Assembly: GCA_015501055.1 (NCBI GenBank)
Contig: JADNYV010000156.1
Span: 1 to 64,000 of the forward strand
Direction of reading: 5' to 3'
Source of the DNA: Mucidula mucida
Taxonomy: Eukaryota > Basidiomycota > Agaricomycetes > Agaricales > Physalacriaceae
DNA length: 64,000 nt
Part shown: positions 46,701 through 57,239 of the stretch, piece after piece
Position numbering within the stretch: position 1 is the stretch's first letter
How the letters are laid out: every line of letters starts with the position of its first letter
Translations under genes and position numbers: made by a program
Notes under the pieces: model-generated
What the model was told of the DNA's origin: nothing
Databases searched by the model: none
The model's input: the letters and a program-made list of their open reading frames with translations, nothing else

Positions 46701-47051
46701 ATCTGAATCTGATGGCGGTTCTGAGGTGTGCTCCTTGTCGAGACCGGGAAAGTCCTCTTCTGAGTAGTCGCTAGAAGCGCCGAAGATATCTCCGGCGAAC
46801 AGTTGTGGCGACTGTTTGTCTGGCAATTGGGATGATGAATGATGAGAGGAGGAAGAACGCGAAGGAGATGGCGGGTTTCGTCAAGGAAGATGAGCTCCTT
46901 GTCGCAGGTAAGCCTTGACAGAAGCACCTGCCGCGACGCAGGCGGCATCACGAGTCTTCATCCAGTGTTGCCTGAGATTATTCTCACGCTGGAAATCCTT
47001 GTTGCACGCGGCGCAGACGAAGCTGGAACGTGCAGTCGTATTGGGGGCCAT
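43761..47051 (-). CDS. Plavaka transposase
   Basis: Starts at MAPNTTARSS with a C2H2-type zinc finger (CAACNKDF, then H and C spaced as in this family). An acidic, Pro-rich linker follows (EEDFPGLDKEH, DIPPPRVSTPPP). The Plavaka core spans about 46200-44160: VRALYGDPKHNEYLCFAPER, TGRWWWDTQ, the segment PVILSSDKTQVTLF with a catalytic-type Asp, then TPDILHQLLQGVVKHLIGW and RPFLKGISSLSRVSGMEHKQ. Introns at about 46209-46258, 45887-45921 and 44121-44168 are GT..AG. The last leads to FPKWGQTVPVDW and the stop at 43761. A further intron near 46930-46825 must join the zinc finger to the linker; its exact ends are uncertain. No stop interrupts the exons. It would cut and rejoin DNA in the nucleus at the element ends. 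Confidence 0.85.
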
Positions 47052-47321
47052 GATGGAGCGAAGCAAAGAATGAATAGGTGCACGTCGTATCACACATGAA
47101 GAAACGTAAGGTGGGCTATTACTGCTCACGGTGAGCTGCGCGAATAAATTGAGTAAAATCGCGACTTGCCTAGTTTGCTCTCGCGTTGCGAGGGCTAAGA
47201 GGTGGAGGCGTGGCCAGTGTACTGGAGCAAGAGGCGCGACCTCAGCACATCCGAGAATAAAAGCAGGTTTTTCTAGCTATTATCGCCACTTCCTCAACCT
47301 AAACTCATAACTATTTCGATC

Positions 47322-50284
47322 ATGGCCAAGACGAGCTTGAAAGCACTTGCCGCGGCTGTCAAACCACGTAAGAAGGTAGTCGCTGACACAGATGATGCGC
47401 CGGAGTCACAACGTCATGAGTACTGAGACACCATTATGCATGCCACCGCTAATCGTTTGGTAGCCTCGCGTGCCTCTAAATCGAAGGCGTCGAACGCATG
47501 GGAGGCATACAAGAAGAAACAGCACAACATCGTCGGCGATGCAGCATCCATTGTGTCCAAGGCGGGCTCCTTGGGTTCAGGTTAATCACTACTTCACAAT
47601 CATTGACTTCGGCGCGCTTACCTGTTTGTCTGCATAGTCGCAACTTCGGCAGTTAAGAAGCTCTCGTCGAAGAAGCGCAAAGCATCCAATACGTCGTCTT
47701 TGGAATCAAATAAGGAATCTGTGGTCTCAAGTGAGTTGTCGGCAAATATGGCGAGAGATGTCGCACTTACCTTCTTTGCAGCAAAGAACAATTACCTTCA
47801 AAGGGCACTACAGTCCTTGAGGAAAAAGGCTAAGGTATCCGATGAGTCTGTTGCAAAAGGTGAGCTTGAGTATTTCACTGCGTAAATTCCTCACTAACGT
47901 TCCCAGACTCGGATGCCCATAACACTTTCAAGTCGCCAGCTATGGACGGTCCAGAAGATGCCAATCCTAGGGAGCCTCAAGGTGAGCAGAAACATTCTAC
48001 TCTGTGCAAATATTGACCAACCTTTAACAGTCAAGCCATCCACAGTTGCTCAGGACGTCCGAGACCGCGTTGAGGCCATCAAGAAGAAGGCAGCTATGCG
48101 CGCAGCCGCAGCGGAGGAGTCGGAGAGCGATGAGGATAATAAGGTGCTGGCACCCGGTGCGTTGGACTACAGCGACGACGACGATTTGCCAGAAGCGCAC
48201 ACTCTTGGTCAGAAAGAGCGTGCCGCCGCGATCGAGGCGAAGGACTTGTTTAGCGAGGTCAGCAACCGAACTTTCACGCGTCAATTACTTCACAACGTAC
48301 TTCCAGGGCGCCGTCGTCATCGAACATCCCGCTAGTCGCAAGTCCAGCCGCAGGTCGATGGACGGTACGTGGGAGTTGTGGTTGAAAAGAGATTTGATTA
48401 CTAATTGATCGGACAGTTGACTCTTACTCGAACCACCATGACTCTTACTCGAACCACCAAGACGACGACGACAACGACTACGCTGAGCAGCGTGCCCGTG
48501 CCTTCGCCAACTATCGTTCAAAGGCCTCGTCCGCGAGCTCTTTCGACGTAAACCGCCACCTCTCCGACGAGGATATTGACGACAGAGACGCCAACAACAC
48601 GGCTAACAACAACGACGCCAAAAGAAACTCGTCGGTTCTTGACCTCGACCTCGATATCGGCGGCGCCGAATTGTTAGACCTTTTCGCGCGCGGTGGATTC
48701 GACCTCGACGGGGATGATTTACCTAGAGATATGGTGAAAGCATTGGAGGTCTGTATCCTTTTTCTTGTACTAAACAGACATTCACTCAATTTTAGGAGGA
48801 ACTCAACCAACGTGCGGCTGCGCAAATCCGCAATGAGGACGAGGCACCTCAGCGCCGTAAGGTCCCTAAGCTTGGAAATCAGAGTATTCTTCAACGCGAG
48901 GTGAGTTTTCCGTCTTGCCAGCCTTCTTACTGATTCAGCCTTCTCTGAAGCACGCCAAATTTCCTGTCAACGATCCTCCTGGCCCTGTCTACCGCAAGGC
49001 CCCCGCCCAGACGACGTCTTCTGATCATGCTCTGACCGCCGTAGCTCACACTTCCGTTACGTCTGCCGCTTCCATTGCCCCCGTCGCGCGCGCTGCTCAT
49101 GTCCGAGCTACGCCAACCACTGTCAAGGATGACCCGCCCACTTCCCCTCAAATGATAGGTGGATGGCTCGCTCACACGCATCTTGTTGTTGAGAAGCAAG
49201 GTTTAGGCAGCCGGTACACAATTGGAAAGAAGAGTCAGAGCAAGGCCATGGACCGGTTTATCGGTCGCTCCATAGACCGTGCTCTTGCCACGCTTCTGGG
49301 TCGCAACGCTGACACTGACCCACAGCCGTTCTCTTCTGGTGGTCTGGAGGCTATCGCCATGGATGCCCTCTTGGTGACTGCTGCGGAAGACGGTCTCGAT
49401 ACCGGTCCGCACGATCTAGCCATCAGAATCCGGGAGGATGATGAGGCGACATATTCCGGCCCCCTCGTCACCTATGTAGGTCTCTGTTTGCACTGACATT
49501 CGCTGCTGACTGTCTATCAGATTGTTCAACGTCTCATTGCCTTTCGTTCGACGTTTAAGGAGGCTGCAATCAGTGTTGTTCCCACCGAGCTTCAACTTAC
49601 CAAGACGGACGCCGGTCGCGCTCGCGCTCGCTCCATGATCGACGACCTCACCTATCATTGTGGAAGTCATCAGGAATCGGTACGTTGTGTTTGCTGCCTC
49701 GCATGCGTACTCAATTCTTACTCAGGGAAATGCCAACCCGGCGCAACCGTACCGTGCTCATGTTGTGCAGACGATGGTTACGGCTACTCTCGCAAAGAAC
49801 GCGACATCGCTGTTGAACAAATATGCTGACAGTCTGACGTCGACGTACATGGAAGGACCTCGCGCACAAGAACGAGAGGTTCCAGCTCTCATGTTAGCTC
49901 TCGTCGTGACCGCGGTAAGTGTACAACTGTTTCATGCTCACCCTACTCATACATTTGCAGATCCATGCCGTCTTGATGGAGTGGTCCCGCAACTCGAAGG
50001 ACCACTTCTCGGGTAATAACATTGAAGGAGCTTTCAGGAGCCATTTGGTAATGCTCAATGCGCTCAAGGACCGCAAGCCCTTGTACTACCACCGCCTTAC
50101 TCATGATTTATTCCAAGCTGCAACGTGTGTGTTTGTCTATTTCTTGATCGGCGACTGATCCCATTTCAGCGGCGCCCAACCTCTCGCTACTCATGGCCTC
50201 TCCAACGAGGAGATTATCGCCGCCACCGCATGGGATGCCATCACCGAAGATGATGACAACGATGGGGGCCAGCCGTCAATTTAA
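47322..50284 (+). CDS. DUF6532-like protein inside the Plavaka element
   Basis: About ten exons with GT..AG introns (for example 48740-48800, 48902-48941, 49477-49519). The N-terminal half is Lys/Ser-rich and acidic, with a tandem DSYSNHH/DSYSNHQ repeat followed by DDDDND, and is probably disordered and nuclear. The C-terminal part matches the fungal DUF6532 domain: LIAFRSTFKEAAISVVP, VPALMLALVVTAIHAVLMEW, then NNIEGAFRSHL. In exon 1 a TGA at about 47424 would stop translation unless a 60-nt intron beginning GTAAGAAGG (47366) is removed; the join then keeps the frame. The gene is divergent from the transposase with about 270 bases between starts, so both may share a promoter. Function unknown. 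Confidence 0.72.
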
Positions 50285-50711
50285 TCGTATTGCCTTCACT
50301 CGTCGTAATACCTAATCTTGCTGCTTCTTTTGTCTTCGTACAGTCTAGCGCTCTGTCCTCCTTTCAGTTCTTCGAAGCTAGTACCTGCAGTACCATGTAG
50401 CACCCCTTGTTTAGAATCTTATGCCATATGGCACCTTGTTTGCTATCATCTATGTGAAGTTGAATGGGAAATACTCTGCCTGCTTGGGGATAATCACAAG
50501 AGAATTGATTTGTAAAGGACCTCCGTTTTGTGACATCTTTCGCAGAAATCAACGAGAAGTTCAGTGAGAATATTGTTCTTTTCTGTGATAATGCTCGAGA
50601 ACTAGCCAGGGGACCTATTTAAAAAGTAAAATGTTGGCTAATCGTGATAGTCCTTGTAATCGAAGCGGAATAGTCAAATTAGGCCTATTCTACAACTATT
50701 CTCGAAATATA
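50285..50711. other. Plavaka right subterminal region
   Basis: Non-coding, AT-rich, between the second gene and the right terminal repeat. It holds an extra copy of the repeat-like motif ccaggggacct near 50609, possibly a transposase-binding site. Confidence 0.5.
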
Positions 50712-50734
50712 ACCTGGGGACCTTTTTCCTGATG
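50712..50734 (-). repeat. Right terminal inverted repeat of Plavaka element
   Basis: Reverse complement begins catcaggaaaaag and ends ccaggt, followed by TA at 50735-50736 on the plus strand. Confidence 0.85.
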
Positions 50735-51499
50735 TAACGACCGACCTGCAAAATATGGCGCCTCTTTTGAGGTGGTCAATCCGGTGTCAAAGGGACTCGT
50801 GGGTACGGCCGCAGCTGCGTCCATCGAGGACTGTACAGACGCCATCGAGGCTGCCGCCCGTGCGTTTCAAATGTGGCAATTCAGCACTACTGCTAAACGA
50901 CGGGCGATCTTTGAAAAAGCATGTGCGCTTCTGCAGACGGCAGAGTACGAGAAGAAGATGATAACTGCGCTGCAAGACGAGGTGGGAGCGAACCCGCACG
51001 CGGCAGCTTTCAACTGGCGTATCACCGTGGCGTTTGCCAGCGCCGCGCTCGCTGCTCTGGGCCAGCTGACGACAGAATCGTGCACTTTGGCTTTCGATCC
51101 CTCAGCTCACATTAGCATCGAGCGTAAACCTTTGGGTGTGATGTACATCTTACTCGTGTCCTGTCGGTAAGCTCAATTCTGACAAAAATATCTAGATTAT
51201 CTTGTTGCCCGTGGAACTTGCCAGGCGGGCTGTCTGTCCTCGCTACTTTTTACCCGATAATCTTCGGTAATACCGTCGTGCTGAAACCTTCCGAATATGC
51301 GCCGCGAAGCCAGGCTTTTGTTCTTGACGTTCTGCAGGCGGCTGGACTGCCCAATGGTGTTTTAAATCTTATCCCGATGTCGAGAGACAGTTTGCCCCAG
51401 TTGATCCCCCATATCATTGCCCATTGCAGTATACGCAAGGTTGTGGTGAGTAGGCGGAATCGCGATGAATCTCGAGAGCTGATGGATCTTGGTACTTAG

Positions 51500-51643
<144 letters not shown>

Positions 51644-52843
51644 TAAGGTTCTCGATGACATTGTCGACGTGAACAAAGTGGCAAAGGATATTGTGAGCGG
51701 ATCCTTCTGGCAATCTGGTCAAGCGTGTATCGCGACAGAGCAAGTCATCGTACAGCGAGGAGTCTCAGAAGCGTTGCTTGCGTCAATCTGTTGCATGGCC
51801 AAAGATTTCAAGTTTATAGATCCTCTCATCTCGGCAGGCGCAGTGTCTAACTTTCTTGGAATGGTCGAGGAGGCAAAGAACGCCGGGGCTGAAGTGCTCT
51901 TGTCAGACTTCAAAGGAGAGGGCCTTGTTGTCGGAGCACACATTATGAAGGATGTGCGTCCGGGGATGAGGTTGTGGGACGAGAAGTCGTTTGGACCAGG
52001 TGTGCATGTTCATCTTTGCGCGAGCTGGTTACTGATAAAGGTCACCTTGAAGTCATCCCGATTATGGTAGTTGATACAGTGGAGGAGGCTATTGAAATGG
52101 CAAATGCGTCAGATCACTCATTGATGGCAGCAATATGGACAGCGGATGCTGACGTTGCGAAGAAGGTCGCCACTCAATTACGGTCAAGTACGTAAGTCCA
52201 AGCTGTGGTTTGTAGGAAAGATTTACATCTTTGGACAGCGTATGTGAATATCAATGGAAGTACAATATTCTGTGAACCTACTCATCCTATCGCCTCCGCC
52301 GGGTGTGTTTCGCCTTGTTTTCACGCTACTCTGTATCGTTAATCCTGGGCGCGTGTATAGGTCCGGGGCCTCCGGGTTTGGCGAATTCGATGTGAGAGAA
52401 TTCACGTATAAGCGAATTACTGTCACACATTCAAATTGATTTCATGGGTGCGTCTAAACCGCCGAAGCGCTGAACAGTAGAATTACATGCAATGGTTGTG
52501 TCTCCAGATGTTCCCGTCAGGACATCCGCTCTTTAAATACAACTATTTTGACTTCACTCAATAACAAACCCATTCTTGAAAAGAAACGACCTTCTTCGAC
52601 TGAAGGCTTGTATTCGGAATTACTGTTAATCCACAATCACGTGTCGGTTCTCTTTGTCTTCCTCCCACCAAAAGTAAACACTGAGCTAGTCTTTGCAGTC
52701 CAGAACGCCCCCTGTGTACTGTTGCAGCTCCGCCTTGTGCTTCAAGCTTAATCATTCCCAACTGTAGATCATGCTGTTGAGTGGTATGTGGTGTTGTTGA
52801 CTTTATACATGACCTAACCACAAAGGAGAGACAGAGCAATAGA

Positions 52844-54364
52844 ATGGGCGACCACACAGACCCTATACCTCTCTGTCAGGAGCTCATAGACACCGTCATC
52901 AACCACATCAAGAATGATATGACTACACTGCAAAGCTGCAGACTTGTCTCCAAAGACTTTCAGAAGCAGACACACCGCGTCAAGATGTATCTCTTCCGGA
53001 AGATTGTGTTCCCGTACCTGTACAGGCCCAGGATCAGCAACAAAGCTCCGCGCTATAAACAGGCCTTGTTAGGCTTAGCACCGCATGTGCGCAATCTCAT
53101 CGTCCATAAGGAGAAACGTGAACCGACATCCAGGCGACAAATGATGCCCACTACTGGCCCCGACGACTTCAACGTGGAGGACATCTCCCGCTTTGAAAAT
53201 CTCGAAACGCTGGGGATTGTCCACGCGTTCTGGACCAAGTCGCAGTTCGCTAGCGGCAGCACTCTCTCTGAAAGTCTCACCACCCTCGAGTTCAGCGCCG
53301 GTCCAACCGTTTATACAGATAATCTGGCAATCCCAAGTGTGCGAAGGCTTCTTCGATTCATATTCGTGTTCCCCAACCTGTCCTCCCTGGGCCTGCAACG
53401 TGTCCGGCTTATTAGCCCGCCTGGAGAGAAAGTCGACGATCTTATGATGGTGGCTGGTCCAACCCTTCGGAAACTGCGTCTGGGATTCAAGGCACATCAT
53501 AAGGGCAACCGGATTGCTGTAAAAAGATTTGTATCGGTTTTGAGAGCCGTCGCAATCGATCCCAGTGCGTTGAAAGAGCTATACATCTCCGGATACAACA
53601 ACGGGATTGAGCTCGTCAAGTCGTGTAAGGCCCTCTGCGTCCTCACACTCATCTTGGAAAATGTGGACCTCAGTTTGTATTTCAACCCTTTGATAGAAAT
53701 CCGACGGAAGGGTGATTTATGTGTAGACAAGACTCCGCCTATCGCGTTGCGGCACATCAGATATCTCACCATTGGCTTCTGCGTGTCGAATATCGATGAG
53801 ATAGATGAGGCCACTCTCGAGTGGTTCAGGCTGTCCCTGCTTGACACCACCCAACCCATGAGGCTGAAGCATTTCACTCTGCGGCGCAATGGTCATGGGG
53901 GTGAAGACACTTTTGGATGTGCACATAAGCTCCGCCGGCCGCTCCAGCCCATTGACGAGATATTATCGAATCTGCCTTTGAAAACATTCACCATGACGAC
54001 GTCGTATGACGACTTTCAGGATAACCCAATGTGTATCAACCACGTTTCTATGATTCACCAGGGTATTCGTGCATGCTTTTCGGCTATGAAGAAGAGGCGT
54101 GTTGGACGCGGCGAGCATAAAGAGATGGAGTCTGAACCTGTACGTTATTTTTGCTTCTCATATTTATGCTGGCCGTCAATGATTGGGTTGGAAAGGGATG
54201 CAGGATTATGCGGGGCTTCCCCATTCTCCAAGGCTGGTATGCATGTACTGCATATCAGCTCAAACGAATTTGATACACGACGCTACTCCCATTTCATATA
54301 CAATGCTTCGTCAAGTTCAATATGTTTATACAACAGTGATGGGAAAAACCCTTCGACAGGATGA
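52844..54364 (+). CDS. F-box/LRR-type protein 1
   Basis: An uninterrupted frame of about 506 residues from MGDHTDPIPLCQELIDTVIN. The N-terminal F-box (PLCQELIDTVINHIKNDMTT, LQSCRLVSKDF) would bind Skp1 in an SCF ubiquitin ligase. The rest has repeated Leu-rich patterns typical of fungal F-box/LRR proteins (FENLETLGIVHAF, LKELYISGYNN, LCVLTLILENVDLSL). An upstream in-frame ATG at 52781 exists, but the F-box starts right after 52844. It is the intact partner of the decayed gene at 9780-11923. It overlaps the 3' end of F-box gene 2 by 82 bases in convergent orientation. Target proteins unknown. Confidence 0.78.
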   Translation: MGDHTDPIPLCQELIDTVINHIKNDMTTLQSCRLVSKDFQKQTHRVKMYLFRKIVFPYLYRPRISNKAPRYKQALLGLAPHVRNLIVHKEKREPTSRRQMMPTTGPDDFNVEDISRFENLETLGIVHAFWTKSQFASGSTLSESLTTLEFSAGPTVYTDNLAIPSVRRLLRFIFVFPNLSSLGLQRVRLISPPGEKVDDLMMVAGPTLRKLRLGFKAHHKGNRIAVKRFVSVLRAVAIDPSALKELYISGYNNGIELVKSCKALCVLTLILENVDLSLYFNPLIEIRRKGDLCVDKTPPIALRHIRYLTIGFCVSNIDEIDEATLEWFRLSLLDTTQPMRLKHFTLRRNGHGGEDTFGCAHKLRRPLQPIDEILSNLPLKTFTMTTSYDDFQDNPMCINHVSMIHQGIRACFSAMKKRRVGRGEHKEMESEPVRYFCFSYLCWPSMIGLERDAGLCGASPFSKAGMHVLHISSNEFDTRRYSHFIYNASSSSICLYNSDGKNPSTG

Positions 54365-55677
54365 TAACAACTATGAGGTGACTGTGTTCCTTTGCATGCG
54401 AATGAAGTAGATCTCTTCAAATTTGTCTTTATGCGAGAATGTCTTGGCCTAAGAACACAGTGAATGAAGATGACGGGTTCGTACACGCTGAAAGACGAAC
54501 CGTTTGATGTCAATTCAACATTGATTTCATCGAATTGAATCAGGTCATACACCTCTCGCACTGAGGGAAGGGCCTTGGAGAGCACAGTCACCGTTCCATT
54601 GGCTAGAACAATTCCACCATGTCCGTGAATTCCGTGAGTTCCAAAGGCTGTCAGCCTACCAACACGACTCTGTAGCATCGCTAAGATTGCTCTTATGGTA
54701 CGAATACGAGGCCTGATATACGCGGAACAAACAAAAATGTTTAGGCGCGCGTCCTTGAGCGCAGGAAGGATGTAGTTCTGGGATGTGATGCGAAGAATAT
54801 CTGCAAAGGCGACCACGACATCGTCGTATTCCTGCGGGTCTACGCCCGTAGGAGTTAGGCGATTATCCTCGTAGTCAACAACAAGGGACTGGAGGCCCAC
54901 GAGCAGAGTCGTCAACGAAGGGTCCGCAATGTGGAGTGGGAGTGTATCCTGGCAGATGCTCAGCTTCGTGAGATGACACCCGGATCGGAAGAGCGCTAGG
55001 GATAGAAGGGATGGTGTTGGTTGCTTGGGCGCGGCACGCACACAGAAACCCATATCGATGTTTAACTCTTTCAGGGAAGGTAGCCTCACGCCCTCCAAGA
55101 ATGCGGAGCTGTTAAGCGTGAGCTTTTGAATGGATTTTTGAATGATGACTGCGTTCCAAGGGGTTCTTATAAAGAAGGCTTTGTTCGTCCCAAGGTCGCC
55201 CGTAATGTCAACCTCCTCAAGGTTCACAGCGGCGAGGAGTGCGTCACGGAGATGCGGCCATAGATTGTTATCGAGGTCGACCGAAGTCATTTGCAGATGC
55301 CGGACACGAGGCCACGGAATGGATGGAAAGTTGTCCGCAGCCATTGGTCCGTGAAGATGTATCCTGATGAATGTTTTGCCTGAGTGGTCGAAAAGCCAGG
55401 ACAGGCGGAGCTCGTTATACGGTGTTATAACCTGTCCTAAATTGATCCGTACATTCTGCCAGAGAGCGAGGACGCCCCTCCAACTCAAACATACACGTCG
55501 CAGCTCGAGTACACGTGGTTCATCAAAGCGAGGTCTATTGCTGTCTGGGAATCCAGTACTGACCACATGTGGATGGCCGGTATCGCACGAGAGGAGGAAG
55601 ATCTTGTTCCAGATTTCAGGGGGAATGTCGCGAATATCCGCAGGCGCAACAACGGGTTGAAAGTTGGCTGCCATCAT
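54283..55677 (-). CDS. F-box protein 2
   Basis: A 464-residue frame starting MMAANFQPVVAPADI. F-box-like motif near residues 15-60 (IRDIPPEIWNKIFLLSC, LRRVCLSWRGVLALW), the usual form in basidiomycete F-box families, followed by Leu-rich segments (SLKELNIDMGF, LQSLVVDYEDN, LPALKDARLNIF). The 3' end may include an unspliced intron after LTSNGSSF, as in the related gene at 61220-62573. The YR retrotransposon begins 45 bases upstream of this start codon, so the native promoter is displaced. The truncated copy at 9235-9800 comes from this gene. Confidence 0.77.
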   Translation of the reverse strand: MMAANFQPVVAPADIRDIPPEIWNKIFLLSCDTGHPHVVSTGFPDSNRPRFDEPRVLELRRVCLSWRGVLALWQNVRINLGQVITPYNELRLSWLFDHSGKTFIRIHLHGPMAADNFPSIPWPRVRHLQMTSVDLDNNLWPHLRDALLAAVNLEEVDITGDLGTNKAFFIRTPWNAVIIQKSIQKLTLNSSAFLEGVRLPSLKELNIDMGFCVRAAPKQPTPSLLSLALFRSGCHLTKLSICQDTLPLHIADPSLTTLLVGLQSLVVDYEDNRLTPTGVDPQEYDDVVVAFADILRITSQNYILPALKDARLNIFVCSAYIRPRIRTIRAILAMLQSRVGRLTAFGTHGIHGHGGIVLANGTVTVLSKALPSVREVYDLIQFDEINVELTSNGSSFSVYEPVIFIHCVLRPRHSRIKTNLKRSTSFACKGTQSPHSCYHPVEGFFPSLLYKHIELDEALYMKWE

Positions 55678-55721
55678 TAACGGGGATGAGAAAGGAGAAT
55701 CTGTTGAAGAGTCATTTATTG

Positions 55722-55987
55722 GGTTTAAACGTTTGTTTACACAAGGCTAATAATCGAGTGAGCACAGTTCTTACACTGTCTTTTTCCTCTCCTCACCTGG
55801 GTACTCGCTCCAGGTCGCAACGGGTCCACCCCACCTGTCGATCAAAGCAAGTACTCGGGGTGCCAGTAATCCTGCTCCAGGTCGTAACGGGTCCGTCCCA
55901 CCTGTTGATCACAGCAGTTTTATTTGGTCGCAACGGACTCTCTCTACGTCTCCTCATTGTTGTGTTAGACACCACAAAATTTGGGCA
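55722..55987 (+). repeat. A1 repeat of the YR element
   Basis: Begins ggtttaaacgtttg and ends cacaaaatttgggca, as does A2. It lacks about 204 internal bases present in A2, removed in two blocks around the ggtcgcaacgg motif. It contains two copies of the caggtcg-aacgggt-cacctg motif (about 55811 and 55877). Confidence 0.88.
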
Positions 55988-56024
55988 TAAAAGAAATACA
56001 TATATTTCCATCTAGCGGATCAGA

Positions 56025-57233
56025 ATGTCCGATGTCCCCAACATCCCCCAACCACCTGCTGTCGGAACGAACCATGCCATCGCTCTCCCACAGATTGCGA
56101 ACGACTTACCCATCATCCAGCAATTCTTTTACGACGGAACCGCCTGTAAAGAGTGGACCATATGGCACCTGCGCAACTATTTCTACACAGCTGTCCGGAA
56201 TATCAATTGGCAAGGAGACAATGAGGCCACGCTCGCCCCTTGGTTTTAGAACCTCGACGACCATGAACGATACATGGCTGACGCCGCTAATCGCGAACAC
56301 GAAGCTGAAGAGGCCCGCAGACGGAGACCTCCTCCCGCACAATCTCCGAGACAAGGACCTCCTCCCATACCGTCTCCCGAACGTTGTCGGCGATCCCCTG
56401 GAGACACCTCCGACAATGAGCTTGAGCAACCCCAAAAGAAGAAGACTAAACCCGACACGACCAAATATGCCTGGGCCACTGACTCCTTCATCGCTCGCTC
56501 GCTCATGTTGGAAAGGCATCTCAAAGTCATCGCTGCTATCGAGAATTACGCCATCAACCACAGCGGAGCACTTGCAAGTCTCCTCAACAGTGGAGTTAAT
56601 CCCTCGTTCCCCAAGCACCTATGGCCATCCGTCCTCCGTGATGAGGCAGTCAAATTCAACGACATACACGCCCACACTTACAGTGGACACATTGATTCTT
56701 CCTCCGTGTACTCAAGCAACACAACGGCCGCGGCTATCCTCACTTCATTCGGTACAAAGCCTGCATCCAAGAAGGTCACAGATAAGTCAACGTGGATTGA
56801 TTGCTGGGGAGTATATGCAAAAGCGGTCTGTACAGTCTTCGCAGGCCAAGAGAGAGAACTCCAAAAGTATGAGACGTACATTCGTGGCATCTTCCAGTCT
56901 CGACAACCAAGCGAACATCACAATGTCATCCATTTTGACCGCGCCGCTCGGAAACTCATTGGTGAACGACGCGACATCCTGTTCAGCGACACCGCTCACG
57001 ACAGCATTGCCGAATGTCGCAATGCCCATCTCAACCAAGGCGGTGCCTGTTATATCCCCTCGGGTGGAGAAATCAAAGGAAAAGCCGCAAAGCGGGAGAA
57101 ACAATCCGTCAAGACCTGCAATAATTGGAATCGACGCCAATGCAATAATAGCCCTTGCAGGAGGCAGCACATCTGCTCCAAGTGCGGTGGTGCCCATACA
57201 CTTGTCTCCAACCAGTGCGGCACCAGTTGTTGA
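56025..57233 (+). CDS. Gag-like ORF of the YR element, one in-frame stop
   Basis: Starts MSDVPNIPQPP. A TAG at 56247-56249 interrupts the frame after LAPWF; the frame then continues from NLDDHERYMADA without shift. The middle is helical (AWATDSFIARSLMLERHLKV). The C terminus is a Cys/His cluster (CNNWNRRQCNNSPCRRQHIC, then CGGAH) of the zinc-binding type common in YR elements of fungi. It would package the element RNA. The TAG is either a mutation or a read-through site. Confidence 0.75.
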
Positions 57234-57239
57234 GCCATC

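Larger units (their letters stand above)
43593..50734. mobile_element. Plavaka-type DNA transposon with a second gene, 7142 bp
   Basis: Terminal inverted repeats of 23 bp match at 20 positions: catcaggaaaaag at both ends, then cctcccaggt on the left and gtccccaggt on the right in reverse complement. TA lies on both sides (43591-43592 and 50735-50736). The left duplication arm has the unoccupied ALDH sequence at this place, so both borders are fixed to within two bases. The element holds a transposase gene (minus) and a divergently transcribed DUF6532-like gene (plus). Subterminal copies of a ccaggggacct motif lie at about 50609 and 50713. The transposase frame appears intact, so the element may be recent. 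Confidence 0.88.

Noticed and set aside
43593..50734. Interpretation as a KDZ-type element or a Starship-like cargo element
   Set aside because: The transposase shows the C2H2 finger plus PDILHQL and RPFLKG motifs of the Plavaka family; there is no DUF3435 tyrosine recombinase as in Starships.
55981..57239. N-terminal 400 residues of the RT frame as a true protein domain
   Set aside because: Not annotated as coding because the overlapping gag frame has the recognisable zinc-binding cluster; kept only as a finding.
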